A DNA stretch of 64,000 bases from Rhizobium mesosinicum (GTDB taxonomy: Bacteria > Pseudomonadota > Alphaproteobacteria > Rhizobiales > Rhizobiaceae): positions 248,001 through 312,000 of the forward strand of contig NZ_JAEUAK010000006.1 in assembly GCF_019511345.1 (NCBI RefSeq). The letters run 5' to 3'. The stretch's first letter is position 1. Each line of letters opens with the position of its first letter. The position numbers and the translations under genes are program-made. The notes under the pieces were generated by a model. The model made no database searches, had not been told where the DNA came from, and was given only the letters and a program-made list of their open reading frames with translations. Below are positions 40,696 through 49,406 of the stretch, one piece after another.

Positions 40696-42099
40696 TTAGT
40701 TACGGGTGCGCCAATAGTCGATCTGCTTCCTCACTTCGGACGGTGCCGTGCCGCCGAAGCTCTTGCGGCTGGCGACCGAAGCTTCGACCGTCAACACGTC
40801 ATAGACCTTTTCGGTGATGGCGGGATTGATTGCCTGCAGATCGGCGAGCGGAAGCTCCGAGAGATCGCAGCCCTTGCTTTCGGCAAGGGCCACCGCGCGG
40901 CCGGTGACATGGTGGGCGTCGCGGAACGGAAGGCCCGCCTCGCGCACCAGCCAGTCCGCGAGGTCGGTTGCGGTCGAATAGCCGGCGCCGGCAGCCGCTT
41001 TCATTCTGATCGTATTGATCGTCATGTCGCGCACCATGCCGGTCATGGCGGCGATCGCAAGCTCCAGGCTTTCGGCAGCGTCGAAGACCTGCTCCTTGTC
41101 TTCCTGCATGTCCTTGGAATAGGCAAGCGGCAGGCCCTTCATGATCGTCAGCAGGGCGATCAGCGAGCCGTTGATGCGGCCGGTCTTGGCGCGCACCAGC
41201 TCGGCCGCATCCGGGTTCTTCTTCTGCGGCATAATGGAAGAACCGGTCGAGAAGGCGTCGGAGAGGCGCACGAAGCCGAATTGCGGCGTCGACCAGATGA
41301 CGATTTCCTCGGCAAGGCGCGACAGATGCACGGCGCAGATTGCGGCGATTGCCAGGAATTCGATGGCGAAATCACGGTCGGAGACCGTGTCGATCGAGTT
41401 GCGGGTCGGCTCACGGAAGCCGAGGGCCTTGGCCGTCATGTGGCGGTCGATCGCGTAGCCGGTGCCGGCGAGCGCTGCCGCACCGATCGGGCTCTCATCC
41501 AGATGTTCGATCGCGTGGCGAACGCGGGAGCGGTCGCGGCCGAACATTTCCACATAGGCCATGCAGTGATGGCCGAATGTGACCGGCTGGGCGGTCTGCA
41601 GGTGCGTAAAGCCGGGCATGACGCTGTCTGCATGTTCCTCGGCACGATCGAGGAAGGCTGTAATCAGATCGGTCAGCATGGCCTCGGTTTTCTGCAGCTC
41701 TTCCTTCACCCAGAGGCGGAAGTCGAGGGCTACCTGGTCATTGCGCGAGCGGGCCGTGTGCAGGCGGCCGGCCGCGGGGCCGATCAGGGTCGCAAGCCTC
41801 GCCTCGACATTCATGTGAATGTCTTCGAGCTGGCGGGAGAATTCGAAATTGCCGCTTTCGATTTCTGACAGGATCGTGTTTAGCCCGTGAACGATCTTGT
41901 CCTTATCGTCCGCAGAAATGATGCCCTGATGGGCGAGCATCGTGGCGTGAGCGATCGATCCGCGGATATCCTGGGCAAACAGCTTCTTGTCGAAACCGAT
42001 CGAGGCATTTATCTCCTCCATGATCGCGTCGGGGCCGGAGGCAAAACGTCCGCCCCACATCTGGTTGGAGGATTTGGTGTTCGTATTGTCCTCGGCCAT
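40696..42099 (-). CDS. argH: Argininosuccinate lyase
   Basis: Cleaves argininosuccinate to arginine and fumarate, the last step of arginine synthesis. The 467-aa product starts MAEDNTNTKSSNQMWGGRFA; motifs include HTARSRNDQVALDFRLW, GYTHLQTAQP-like FTHLQTAQPVTFGHH and the signature GSSIMPQKKNPD. The open frame continues 25 codons upstream, but the family starts near WGGRF. Its start is 26 bases from the divergent tlpA start. Confidence 0.95.
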   Translation of the reverse strand: MAEDNTNTKSSNQMWGGRFASGPDAIMEEINASIGFDKKLFAQDIRGSIAHATMLAHQGIISADDKDKIVHGLNTILSEIESGNFEFSRQLEDIHMNVEARLATLIGPAAGRLHTARSRNDQVALDFRLWVKEELQKTEAMLTDLITAFLDRAEEHADSVMPGFTHLQTAQPVTFGHHCMAYVEMFGRDRSRVRHAIEHLDESPIGAAALAGTGYAIDRHMTAKALGFREPTRNSIDTVSDRDFAIEFLAIAAICAVHLSRLAEEIVIWSTPQFGFVRLSDAFSTGSSIMPQKKNPDAAELVRAKTGRINGSLIALLTIMKGLPLAYSKDMQEDKEQVFDAAESLELAIAAMTGMVRDMTINTIRMKAAAGAGYSTATDLADWLVREAGLPFRDAHHVTGRAVALAESKGCDLSELPLADLQAINPAITEKVYDVLTVEASVASRKSFGGTAPSEVRKQIDYWRTRN

Positions 42100-42125
42100 G
42101 GAAGATGCCCGTCCTGGAGAATGAA

Positions 42126-42788
42126 ATGACGACCAAAAAACCCTTCGGCCTGCCGTCCGTGAAACTGATCGCAATCGCTGCCGTTGCAGGCATCGTTGCC
42201 GGTGCGGCAGCGGTATACGTGAAGGAGGCGGGCATTGGCAATGGCGTCAGCGATACGGCCTCGGCCGAATGCCCGCTGACGAAGGAGCGTGCTGCTAGTC
42301 TCAGCCCCCTCATGAAGGGCCAGGTTGCAGCCATGGTCGCCGCCAACCAGCCGAAGAAGCTCGAAACCGTTGCCTTCAACGGTCCCGATGGCAAGCCGAT
42401 GACGCTCGATCATTTCTCGGGCAAGACCGTGCTTCTCAATCTCTGGGCCACATGGTGCGTGCCCTGTCGCGAGGAGATGCCGGCGCTGAATGCGCTGGAG
42501 AAGGAGATGGGCAACGACAAGTTCCAGGTCGTGCCTGTGAATATCGACACCGGTGACGATGAAAAGCCGAAGGCATTTCTCAGCGAAATCGGTGTGGATG
42601 CTTTGCAGCTCTACCGTGACAATACGATCGGTGTTTTCAATAGCCTGAAGAAGGAAGGCCTCGCCTTTGGTCTCCCGGTGACGCTGCTGCTCGATGACAA
42701 GGGTTGCCTGATCTCGGCCATGAATGGCCCGGCCGTGTGGGACAGCGAGGACGCCAAGGCGCTGATCAAGGGTGCCGTAGGGTCGTAA
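42126..42788 (+). CDS. tlpA: Thiol:disulfide interchange protein TlpA
   Basis: A 220-aa membrane-anchored thioredoxin. The N-terminal helix (SVKLIAIAAVAGIVAGAAAVYV) tethers it to the inner membrane; the thioredoxin domain faces the periplasm with active site WCVPC (Cys111, Cys114) in LLNLWATWC. Cys49 and Cys196 could form an extra disulfide. TlpA reduces copper chaperones and cytochrome oxidase subunit II in rhizobia. Start ATG 42126 with GGAG six bases upstream; an ATG at 42105 would put the SD inside the gene. It runs away from argH. Confidence 0.88.
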   Translation: MTTKKPFGLPSVKLIAIAAVAGIVAGAAAVYVKEAGIGNGVSDTASAECPLTKERAASLSPLMKGQVAAMVAANQPKKLETVAFNGPDGKPMTLDHFSGKTVLLNLWATWCVPCREEMPALNALEKEMGNDKFQVVPVNIDTGDDEKPKAFLSEIGVDALQLYRDNTIGVFNSLKKEGLAFGLPVTLLLDDKGCLISAMNGPAVWDSEDAKALIKGAVGS

Positions 42789-42797
42789 GGATGCCGG

Positions 42798-42890
42798 TCA
42801 GGGGTCGCCGGCGCCGCGAATGAGGAAGACGCCTGCAAGTCCGATCAGGACACAGCACTGCAGCAGGAACATCGGCAATTCGCTCGACAT
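42798..42890 (-). CDS. 30-aa single-helix membrane microprotein
   Basis: A short gene on the minus strand: ATG at 42890, TGA at 42798-42800. AAGGA (42902-42898) lies seven bases upstream. The product is MSSELPMFLLQCCVLIGL followed by AGVFLIRGAGDP: one hydrophobic helix with two adjacent cysteines and a short Arg/Asp tail. No family name is known to me. The clean SD and spacing, and hydrophobic composition, support translation. It converges on tlpA and sits ahead of no obvious partner; hbdA lies upstream on the same strand. Confidence 0.5.
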   Translation of the reverse strand: MSSELPMFLLQCCVLIGLAGVFLIRGAGDP

Positions 42891-42968
42891 GGCATTTTCC
42901 TTCCGTTCACGGCAAGGAAAGCATGTCTCGGACGTTTGTTCCACTCGCCTTTTCAGGCGATGATTTGC

Positions 42969-43850
42969 TTAGCGGGTCGGAACCGGCGTTTCGCCACGAT
43001 AGTCGTAGAAGCCGCGGCCGGATTTGCGGCCGAGCCAGCCGGCTTCGACATATTTCACCAGCAGCGGGCAAGGGCGGTATTTGCTGTCGGCGAGGCCGTC
43101 ATGCAGAACCTGCATGATCGACAGGCAGGTATCGAGGCCAATAAAATCGGCAAGCTGCAGCGGCCCCATCGGATGATTGGCGCCGAGCTTCATGGCGGTA
43201 TCGATGGCATCGACCGTGCCGACACCTTCGTAGAGTGTATAGATGGCTTCGTTGATCATCGGCAGCAGGATACGGTTGACGATGAAGGCTGGGAAATCCT
43301 CGGCGACCGTGACGGTTTTTTCCAACGATGCGACGAATTCCCTGGCGGCAGAGAAGGTTGCCTCCTCAGTCGCGATGCCGCGCACCAGCTCCACCAGCTT
43401 CATGACCGGAACCGGGTTCATGAAGTGGATGCCCATGAAGCGCTCGGGGCGGTCTGTTGCGGCCGCAAGACGCGTGATCGACAGCGAGGAGGTGTTGGTG
43501 GCGAGGATCGCTTCCGGCTTCAGCACCGGACAGACCTGCGCATAGATCTTGCGCTTGACGCTTTCATCCTCGGTCGCCGCCTCGATCAGAAGATCGGAGG
43601 GGGCAAGATCGTTGACATCGGCTGAGCCGGTGATGCGCGCAAGCGCTGCGCTGCGCTCTTCATCGGTCATCTTGCCGTTCGTTACCTGGCGCGCAAAATT
43701 GCCGTTGATGGTGGCAAGGCCGGACTCGATACGATCCTGCGACAGATCGTAGATGTGAACCTTGTATCCTGCGGCGGCCGAAACATGCGCGATGCCGCAG
43801 CCCATCTGGCCCGCACCGATGATACCAATATTCTTCAACACCGCACTCAT
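42969..43850 (-). CDS. hbdA: 3-hydroxybutyryl-CoA dehydrogenase
   Basis: Oxidises 3-hydroxybutyryl-CoA with NAD(P), used in fatty acid and polyhydroxybutyrate metabolism. The 293-aa product has GAGQMG (12-17) in a Rossmann fold, TNTSSLSITRLAAAT, the catalytic His in GIHFMNPVPVMKLVEL, and the C-terminal ANHPMGPLQLADFIGLDTC. Start ATG 43850 (MSAVLKNIG). It lies downstream of etfB-etfA on the same strand, which fits a beta-oxidation role. Confidence 0.92.
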   Translation of the reverse strand: MSAVLKNIGIIGAGQMGCGIAHVSAAAGYKVHIYDLSQDRIESGLATINGNFARQVTNGKMTDEERSAALARITGSADVNDLAPSDLLIEAATEDESVKRKIYAQVCPVLKPEAILATNTSSLSITRLAAATDRPERFMGIHFMNPVPVMKLVELVRGIATEEATFSAAREFVASLEKTVTVAEDFPAFIVNRILLPMINEAIYTLYEGVGTVDAIDTAMKLGANHPMGPLQLADFIGLDTCLSIMQVLHDGLADSKYRPCPLLVKYVEAGWLGRKSGRGFYDYRGETPVPTR

Positions 43851-43903
43851 CTCTAACCCCCGCCCGGCATACACCTCCGCGCTGCCGGTATTCTTATATG
43901 AAA

Positions 43904-43929
43904 TTGCCGGACGAAAGATCGCCCGGCAA
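43904..43929 (-). terminator. Weak hairpin after etfA
   Basis: TTGCCGG (43904-43910) and CCGGCAA (43923-43929) pair across a 12-base loop, about 70 bases past the etfA stop on the minus strand. TTTCATATA follows. This may be a terminator for etfBA or an hbdA leader hairpin. Confidence 0.4.
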
Positions 43930-43997
43930 AAGTAGTAGACCGATAGAAGACAATTTTCCAGTCATTCGCAAGTGCGAAAAGAAGGCAATGTGCCCGA

Positions 43998-44927
43998 TCA
44001 GAGGGCTTTTTCGAGTTCCGGCAGGACGTCGAAGAGATCGGCGACAAGTCCATAGTCGGCAATCTGGAAGATCGGAGCTTCCTCGTCCTTGTTGATCGCG
44101 ACGATGACCTTAGAGTCCTTCATGCCGGCGAGATGCTGAATGGCGCCCGAGATGCCGCACGCGATGTAAAGCTGCGGCGCGACGACCTTGCCGGTCTGGC
44201 CGACCTGCCAGTCGTTGGGAGCGTAACCGGCGTCAACCGCGGCGCGCGAAGCGCCGACGGCCGCACCGAGCTTGTCGGCAACCGGAAGGATCACTTCCTT
44301 GAATTTCTCGGCCGAACCGAGCGCGCGACCGCCGGAAATGATGATCTTGGCGGAAGTCAGCTCCGGACGTTCGGAGGCCGACAGCGCGTCGGATACGAAG
44401 TTCGAAAGGCCCGGATCGGAAACGGCCGGGATTGCGTCGACGGCAGCCGAACCGCCCTCGCCGGCAGAAGCGAAGGAGGCGGTACGCACTGTGATGACCT
44501 TCTTGGCGTCGGTCGTCTGCACCGTCTGGATCGCATTGCCGGCATAGATCGGACGCTTGAATGTATCCGGCGCGACCACTTCGATGATTTCGGAGACCTG
44601 GGCGACATCGAGCAGAGCGGCGACGCGCGGCATGACATTCTTGCCGGTGGACGTCGCCGCGGCGACGATCGTGTCGTAGTTGCCGGCTAGAGAGACGATC
44701 AGGTCGCCAAGCGGCTCGGCGAGGTTGTTGGCGAGTTCGTCGCTCTCGGCGAGCAATACTTTGGAAACGCCGGCAAGCTTGGCAGCTGCGTCTGCTGCTG
44801 TCTTCGCGCCTTTACCGGCAACGAGAACGTGAACATCTCCACCGATCTGTGTTGCTGCCGTCAGGGCCTTGGCAGTCTGGTCGGAAAGGGTTGCGTTGTC
44901 GTGGTCAGCCAGAAGAAGAATGGCCAT
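43998..44927 (-). CDS. etfA: Electron transfer flavoprotein subunit alpha
   Basis: With EtfB it carries electrons from acyl-CoA and other dehydrogenases to ETF-ubiquinone oxidoreductase. The 309-aa product begins MAILLLADHDN. The C-terminal FAD domain is intact: IIISGGRALGSAEKFKEV, SRAAVDAGYAPNDWQVGQTG, VAPQLYIACGISGAIQHLAG and VAINKDEEAPIFQIADYG. Start ATG 44927; the open frame to 44987 is an unlikely extension because EtfA begins at this methionine. It is 22 bases after etfB. Confidence 0.95.
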   Translation of the reverse strand: MAILLLADHDNATLSDQTAKALTAATQIGGDVHVLVAGKGAKTAADAAAKLAGVSKVLLAESDELANNLAEPLGDLIVSLAGNYDTIVAAATSTGKNVMPRVAALLDVAQVSEIIEVVAPDTFKRPIYAGNAIQTVQTTDAKKVITVRTASFASAGEGGSAAVDAIPAVSDPGLSNFVSDALSASERPELTSAKIIISGGRALGSAEKFKEVILPVADKLGAAVGASRAAVDAGYAPNDWQVGQTGKVVAPQLYIACGISGAIQHLAGMKDSKVIVAINKDEEAPIFQIADYGLVADLFDVLPELEKAL

Positions 44928-44949
44928 GGTCGTATTCCTTTCTCGAACC

Positions 44950-45711
44950 TTAGAGGACGCCGGCTTCGTTCTTGAGCTTGTCGACAAGCTCGGCGACCGA
45001 CTTCACCTTCACGCCTGCCTTGCGCCCGGACGGTTCTTCCGTCTTCAGCACCTTGAGGCGTGGCGCAGTGGAAACGCCGAAATCGGCAGGGATCTTCTTG
45101 TCGAGCGGCTTCTTCTTCGCTTTCATGATATTTGGCAGCGTGGCGTAGCGTGGCTCGTTCAAGCGCAGGTCGGTTGTCACGACAGCCGGAAGCTTGACCT
45201 TGATCGTCTGCAGGCCGCCGTCGATTTCGCGGGTGACGGTGGCGGTTCCTGCATCTCCGGCGCCCTCGATCGCGATCTTGGAGGCAAAGGTCGCCTGTGC
45301 GGAGCCGAGGAGGGCTGCCAGCATCTGGCCGGTCTGGTTGGAATCGTCGTCGATCGCCTGCTTGCCGACAATAACAAGGCCCGGCTTTTCGGCGTCTGCA
45401 ATACCCTTGAGGATCTTTGCCACAGTGAGCGGCTCGACGGCGTCATCGGTCTCGACGAGGATGGCGCGGTCGGCGCCCATGGCGAGCGCGGTGCGTAAAG
45501 TTTCCTCTGCCTTGGCCGGGCCGATCGAGACGACGATCACTTCCTCGGCCTTGCCGGCTTCCTTCAGGCGAAGGGCTTCCTCGACCGAAATCTCGTCGAA
45601 CGGGTTCATCGACATCTTGACGTTGGCAAGGTCGACGCCCGAGCCATCCGGCTTGACGCGGATCTTCACGTTGTAATCGACAACGCGCTTGACTGGGACG
45701 AGAATTTTCAT
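44950..45711 (-). CDS. etfB: Electron transfer flavoprotein subunit beta
   Basis: The AMP-binding partner of EtfA. The 253-aa product starts MKILVPVKRVVDYN and has MNPFDEISVEEALRLKEAG, GADRAILVET, GKQAIDDDSNQTGQMLAALL and the C-terminal recognition loop DLRLNEPRYATLPNIMKAKKK that contacts dehydrogenases. AAGGAAGGA precedes the ATG. First gene of etfB-etfA; the upstream 183 bp hold a LiuR-like box at 45877-45892. Confidence 0.96.
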   Translation of the reverse strand: MKILVPVKRVVDYNVKIRVKPDGSGVDLANVKMSMNPFDEISVEEALRLKEAGKAEEVIVVSIGPAKAEETLRTALAMGADRAILVETDDAVEPLTVAKILKGIADAEKPGLVIVGKQAIDDDSNQTGQMLAALLGSAQATFASKIAIEGAGDAGTATVTREIDGGLQTIKVKLPAVVTTDLRLNEPRYATLPNIMKAKKKPLDKKIPADFGVSTAPRLKVLKTEEPSGRKAGVKVKSVAELVDKLKNEAGVL

Positions 45712-45876
45712 GGGGTCCTTCCTTCGAACAGAGATGGGCCTTCAACAGAGACGTCTGGGAAAATGCGCGCTCGAGCGCTGCTCCGATTGTCGAATGGCGA
45801 CATGGATACGCGTTTTTCCTCCAAATACAACGCTTCCGTAACGCAATCTGTCGATTTGGATGGCAATATATTAACG

Positions 45877-45892
45877 TTTACGTTCACGTCAA
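45877..45892. promoter_or_regulatory. LiuR-like (MerR-type) operator candidate upstream of etfB
   Basis: TTTACGT-TC-ACGTCAA is an imperfect palindrome of TTnACGT arms, as reported for LiuR regulators of branched-chain amino acid and fatty acid degradation in proteobacteria. It overlaps a second TTAACGT-TT-ACGT (45871-45883). It sits 166 bases before the etfB start and just past the rhomboid stop. Inference from motif only. Confidence 0.4.
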
Positions 45893-45894
45893 TA

Positions 45895-46680
45895 TTAAAG
45901 CTTGTCCCGATCCCAGGGCAGGCGCAGCGGCACAGGCATGCCCGAGGCGGTGATGCGAATGGGACTCGGCCGATCCCTGACGGCGCGCGGCATGACGATC
46001 TGCCGGTCGAATAGCGGCACGCCCGGCCGGCGCAGGATAAGAATGAGCAGGGTACCCCCGATGATTCCGCCGACATGTGCGCCCCACGAGACATTACCAT
46101 CAGGATCGATCAACAGCATGAAAAACTGCTGACCGACCCAGAGCAGGAGCGGGATGAAGGCCGGCAGCGGTAATGGCACGCGGAAAAAGACCAGCACCCA
46201 GACCCGCACGCGCGGATGCAGCATCAGATAGGCCGCCACCACGCCGGAGATTGCGCCCGATGCACCGACAAGGGGCGCTTCCGACGTCGTCGACAGCAGG
46301 CCATGGCAGAAGGCACCGGCAGCAGCGCAGGCGAGGTAGAAGGCGAGGAAACGTAAGTGTCCCATTGCATCCTCGACATTGTCGCCGAAGACCCAGAGGA
46401 AGATCATGTTGCCGGCAAGATGCCAGAAACCCATGTGGATGAAGGAGTAGGTGATGTAGGTCGCTGCTTCCGGCACGATCTCCAGTCCCGGCGCTAGCTC
46501 GGCGTGGCCGAAGATGATAGCCGGGATATAGCCAAGGCCGATGATTGCGGCCTGGGCAACCTGCTCGCTCTCAACAGCCGTGAAGAGCCAGGCGGCAATG
46601 TTTGCCGCCATCAGGCCGAGTGTGACCCACTGAACCTTGATGTGCTTCAGCGTATTGGCATCGTGCAGCGGTATGAACAT
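45895..46680 (-). CDS. Rhomboid family intramembrane serine protease
   Basis: A 261-aa protein with six or seven membrane helices. Catalytic Ser141 in GASGAISG and His202 in SWGAHVGG form the dyad, and Asn91 of HLAGNM stabilises the oxyanion. The FIHMGFWHLAGNMIFLWVFGD segment is characteristic. Its substrates are unknown. A cytoplasmic C-terminal tail of about 40 residues follows. It lies 36 bases after pduO on the same strand. Confidence 0.9.
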   Translation of the reverse strand: MFIPLHDANTLKHIKVQWVTLGLMAANIAAWLFTAVESEQVAQAAIIGLGYIPAIIFGHAELAPGLEIVPEAATYITYSFIHMGFWHLAGNMIFLWVFGDNVEDAMGHLRFLAFYLACAAAGAFCHGLLSTTSEAPLVGASGAISGVVAAYLMLHPRVRVWVLVFFRVPLPLPAFIPLLLWVGQQFFMLLIDPDGNVSWGAHVGGIIGGTLLILILRRPGVPLFDRQIVMPRAVRDRPSPIRITASGMPVPLRLPWDRDKL

Positions 46681-46716
46681 GAAGGCCTGCCCCGGGCGAT
46701 CGTGACGGTTGCGACC

Positions 46717-47295
46717 CTACCTGTTTTTTCCAGGAACCCAAAGCACATCTGCCTTGCCGCCGTTATTTGCATGACGGGCGGCTACGAACAGGAAATCGGA
46801 GAGGCGGTTGACATATTTCAGTGCCGCGGCGTTTACGATTTCTCCGTGGCTTCGGGCAAGCGCCACCATCAGCCGTTCGGCGCGGCGCGCGATCGTGCGG
46901 GCGAGGTGCAGGTGGGCGGCTGCAGCACTGCCGCCAGGCAAAACGAAGGATTTCAGTGGCTGCAGCTCGGCATTCAGCCTGTCGATATCCTGCTCCAGCC
47001 GTGTGACTTGGCTTTCGACTATGCGCAGCGGTTCGTAGGCCGGCGGCTCAGCTGTTTCAGGCGTGGCGAGATCGGCGCCGAGATCGAAGAGGTCGTTCTG
47101 GATCAGCGCCAGCATGGCGTCTAGTTCTGCCCGGTCGGCCGTATGCAGTCTTGCGATGCCGATTGCCGAATTGGTTTCGTCGATGGTTCCGTAGGCCTCG
47201 ACGCGTAGGTCGTGTTTGGCGCGGCGCGGACCGGAGACCAGCGCGGTCGTGCCGTCGTCGCCGGTTCTGGTGTAGATTTTGTTGAGCTTTACCAT
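46717..47295 (-). CDS. PduO-type ATP:cob(I)alamin adenosyltransferase
   Basis: A 192-aa enzyme that adenosylates cobalamin to coenzyme B12. The signature is present: KIYTRTGDDGTTALVSGPR at the N-terminus, VEAYGTIDETNSAIGIAR, IQNDLFDLGADLATPE, SFVLPGGS, ARTIARRAER and LKYVNRLSDFLFVAAR. It belongs to the later cobalamin pathway, so it shares purpose with cobS and cobT at 16.7-19.6 kb, although they are separate units. HIG1 gene is 15 bases upstream. Confidence 0.93.
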   Translation of the reverse strand: MVKLNKIYTRTGDDGTTALVSGPRRAKHDLRVEAYGTIDETNSAIGIARLHTADRAELDAMLALIQNDLFDLGADLATPETAEPPAYEPLRIVESQVTRLEQDIDRLNAELQPLKSFVLPGGSAAAAHLHLARTIARRAERLMVALARSHGEIVNAAALKYVNRLSDFLFVAARHANNGGKADVLWVPGKNR

Positions 47296-47310
47296 CGCCG
47301 GCTCTCGGGA

Positions 47311-47514
47311 TCAGCTCGGGCGTCCGCCGCCGGTCAGCCAGAGCGTCAGCATGATGAGGATGACGGCGATCGCCTGTAGCAGCACGCGCAGCTGCATCAG
47401 TTTGTTGGAAAGGTTCGCATCGCCACCCTTCATCATGTTGAACAGGCCGCGGATCAGCACGAGGGCGACGAGGCCCATGACGATGATCGCGATGACGTAG
47501 GTGACTGTGGACAT
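47311..47514 (-). CDS. HIG1-like twin-transmembrane protein
   Basis: A 67-aa protein with two membrane helices (VTYVIAIIVMGLVALVLIRG and LLQAIAVILIMLTLWL) around a short loop (MMKGGDANLSNKLMQLRV). This is the HIG1 pattern, found in factors that associate with respiratory supercomplexes. In rhizobia it often precedes pduO and etf genes, as here. Its exact partner is unknown. Confidence 0.82.
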   Translation of the reverse strand: MSTVTYVIAIIVMGLVALVLIRGLFNMMKGGDANLSNKLMQLRVLLQAIAVILIMLTLWLTGGGRPS

Positions 47515-47532
47515 GCCAGTCTCTTTTCTTCT

Positions 47533-48366
47533 TCAGTCCGTCCAGCGCATCAGGCGGTAGAAGAGGCCGGCCGGAAGCAGCCTCTTCAACAATATGCCCT
47601 GTTTAGCAGGAATCGTTACGGGATAATGTGGCTTTGGATTTTTCGAGTTCAATGCATGGGTCAATACTGCATAGACGGCTCCGGGACCAAGCTTGTGCCG
47701 ATTGATCGGGCCTGAGCCTTCAAGGCGGGCAAGCTGCCGGCGGTACTCGCCCGCGTGCGGCGAGTTTTCGAGATCGATATGCTCCTTGAACTTCGCCAGC
47801 GCGTTTGTGGTGAAGCGGCTGGTGATCGGTCCCGGTTCAATCAGGCTCACATGAATGCCGCTTCCCTGCAGCTCCATGCGCAGGGTGATGCTCAGGCCTT
47901 CAAGCGCGAATTTCGAGGCGGTGTAGGCGCCGCGATAGCGGTAGGGCACGAGGCCGAGGATCGAGGAACATTGCACGATGCGGCCTTGGCCGCGCCGGCG
48001 CATGAAGGGAATGACCTGCCGCGTCAGCTCGTGCCAGCCGAAGAAGTTTGCTTCGAACTGGTCGCGCAATGCCTGTGTCGGGAGATCCTCAACTGCGCCC
48101 GGCTGCCCATAGGCGCCATTGTTGAACAGCGCGTCGATCCTGCCGCCGCTGCGCTCGCAGACTGCCGCCACGAGCGCCGAAATCGTTTCGGGCTGAGTGT
48201 AGTCCATCAGAAAGGCTTCGATGCCGTCCGCTTCGAGGGCCTGCAGATCCTCCACCTTGCGTACCGTGGCGAAGACACGCCAACCATTCGCTTTCAGGGC
48301 GCGCGCGCAATAAGCGCCGATGCCGGAAGAGCATCCGGTCACGACGATGGTGCGCTGATCGGCCAT
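47533..48366 (-). CDS. Short-chain dehydrogenase/reductase
   Basis: A 277-aa SDR. TGCSSGIG (10-17) binds NAD(P), FNNGAYG replaces the usual NNAG, active-site Ser134/135 (QCSSILG), and YTASK (Tyr148, Lys152). Substrate not determined. Start ATG 48366 has AGGA eight bases upstream. It diverges from the BrkB gene with 68 bp between starts. Confidence 0.88.
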   Translation of the reverse strand: MADQRTIVVTGCSSGIGAYCARALKANGWRVFATVRKVEDLQALEADGIEAFLMDYTQPETISALVAAVCERSGGRIDALFNNGAYGQPGAVEDLPTQALRDQFEANFFGWHELTRQVIPFMRRRGQGRIVQCSSILGLVPYRYRGAYTASKFALEGLSITLRMELQGSGIHVSLIEPGPITSRFTTNALAKFKEHIDLENSPHAGEYRRQLARLEGSGPINRHKLGPGAVYAVLTHALNSKNPKPHYPVTIPAKQGILLKRLLPAGLFYRLMRWTD

Positions 48367-48434
48367 TCGATGATTCCTGTACAAAATGGGACTCGTTTCC
48401 CATATTCGCGGGAAGGATACAATTGGGAAGCCGA

Positions 48435-49406
48435 ATGCCTAAATTCCTGCGCACGCTCTATGATGTGGTCTACGACGCCATCTGCCACCTCATCGAAGAC
48501 GACGGCTTCGCCATGGCAAGCCATGTTGCACTTTCCACCCTGCTTGCAGTCTTTCCCTTTCTGATCTTCGGCACTGCGCTTGCCAATTTTCTCGGTGCCG
48601 ACCAATTTTCTACCACGGCCATCCATCTGATCTTCGATACGTGGCCGGAAGCCATCGCCAAGCCCCTTGCCGACCAGGTGGTGCAGGTATTGACGATCCC
48701 TCGCGGCGGGCTGCTGACCATCTCTGTGCTTGCGGCTGCCTATTTCGCCTCGAACGGCGTCGAGGCGCTCAGAATCTCGCTCAATCGCGCCTATCGTGTG
48801 CAGGAAACCCGGCCCTGGTATCTCACGCGTCTAGCGAGCCTCGGCTATGTGCTTATCGCTGTGATCATCTTTGCAGCCATCAGCATTCTACTTGTCGCAG
48901 TTCCCGTCGGTCTTGATTATGCACGCGACTGGCTGATGCATAACGACACGCTCGAATGGCTTCCCGTCACGATCCGTCAATGGTTGCCCGTTATCGTCGA
49001 TACACTCGAAATTGTTTTCAGCTGGCGCATTTATGGCACGCTCGTCATGCTGACAATTGCCCTTCTTGTGGTCCATCTCTGGTTGCCCGCCGGCAAGCGT
49101 CGCGTTTTCGACGTCGTTCCGGGCGTGTTTCTGACCTTGGTAGCCTGGCTCATAGGCGCGCTTATCTTTGCCTATTATCTTGCGACCTTCGCCAATTACA
49201 CGGCTACCTATGCCGGTCTGGCGTCCGTCATGATCGTGCTGATCTTTCTCTATATGGTGGGGGTCATCTTCATCGTCGGCGCGGAGATCAATGCAGCGCT
49301 CATGAAGTTCCGGGTGCTGCGCAATTTCTCGCGAACTTTCTCGGTGGTCGGACGTGACCACGCTGCTGGCTCAAAGTCCGACAAGACGGCGAATATCGGC
49401 AGCTGA
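48435..49406 (+). CDS. YihY/BrkB family membrane protein
   Basis: A 323-aa membrane protein with six helices (HVALSTLLAVFPFLIFGTAL, TISVLAAAYFASNGVEAL, YVLIAVIIFAAISILLVAV, TLVMLTIALLVVHLW, VFLTLVAWLIGALIFAYYL, IVLIFLYMVGVIFIVGAEIN). SNGVEALRISLNRAYRVQETR is the family signature. E. coli YihY is not RNase BN as once thought; its role is uncertain, and envelope lipid transport has been suggested for relatives. Its last 36 bases overlap the convergent gluQ gene. Confidence 0.88.
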   Translation: MPKFLRTLYDVVYDAICHLIEDDGFAMASHVALSTLLAVFPFLIFGTALANFLGADQFSTTAIHLIFDTWPEAIAKPLADQVVQVLTIPRGGLLTISVLAAAYFASNGVEALRISLNRAYRVQETRPWYLTRLASLGYVLIAVIIFAAISILLVAVPVGLDYARDWLMHNDTLEWLPVTIRQWLPVIVDTLEIVFSWRIYGTLVMLTIALLVVHLWLPAGKRRVFDVVPGVFLTLVAWLIGALIFAYYLATFANYTATYAGLASVMIVLIFLYMVGVIFIVGAEINAALMKFRVLRNFSRTFSVVGRDHAAGSKSDKTANIGS

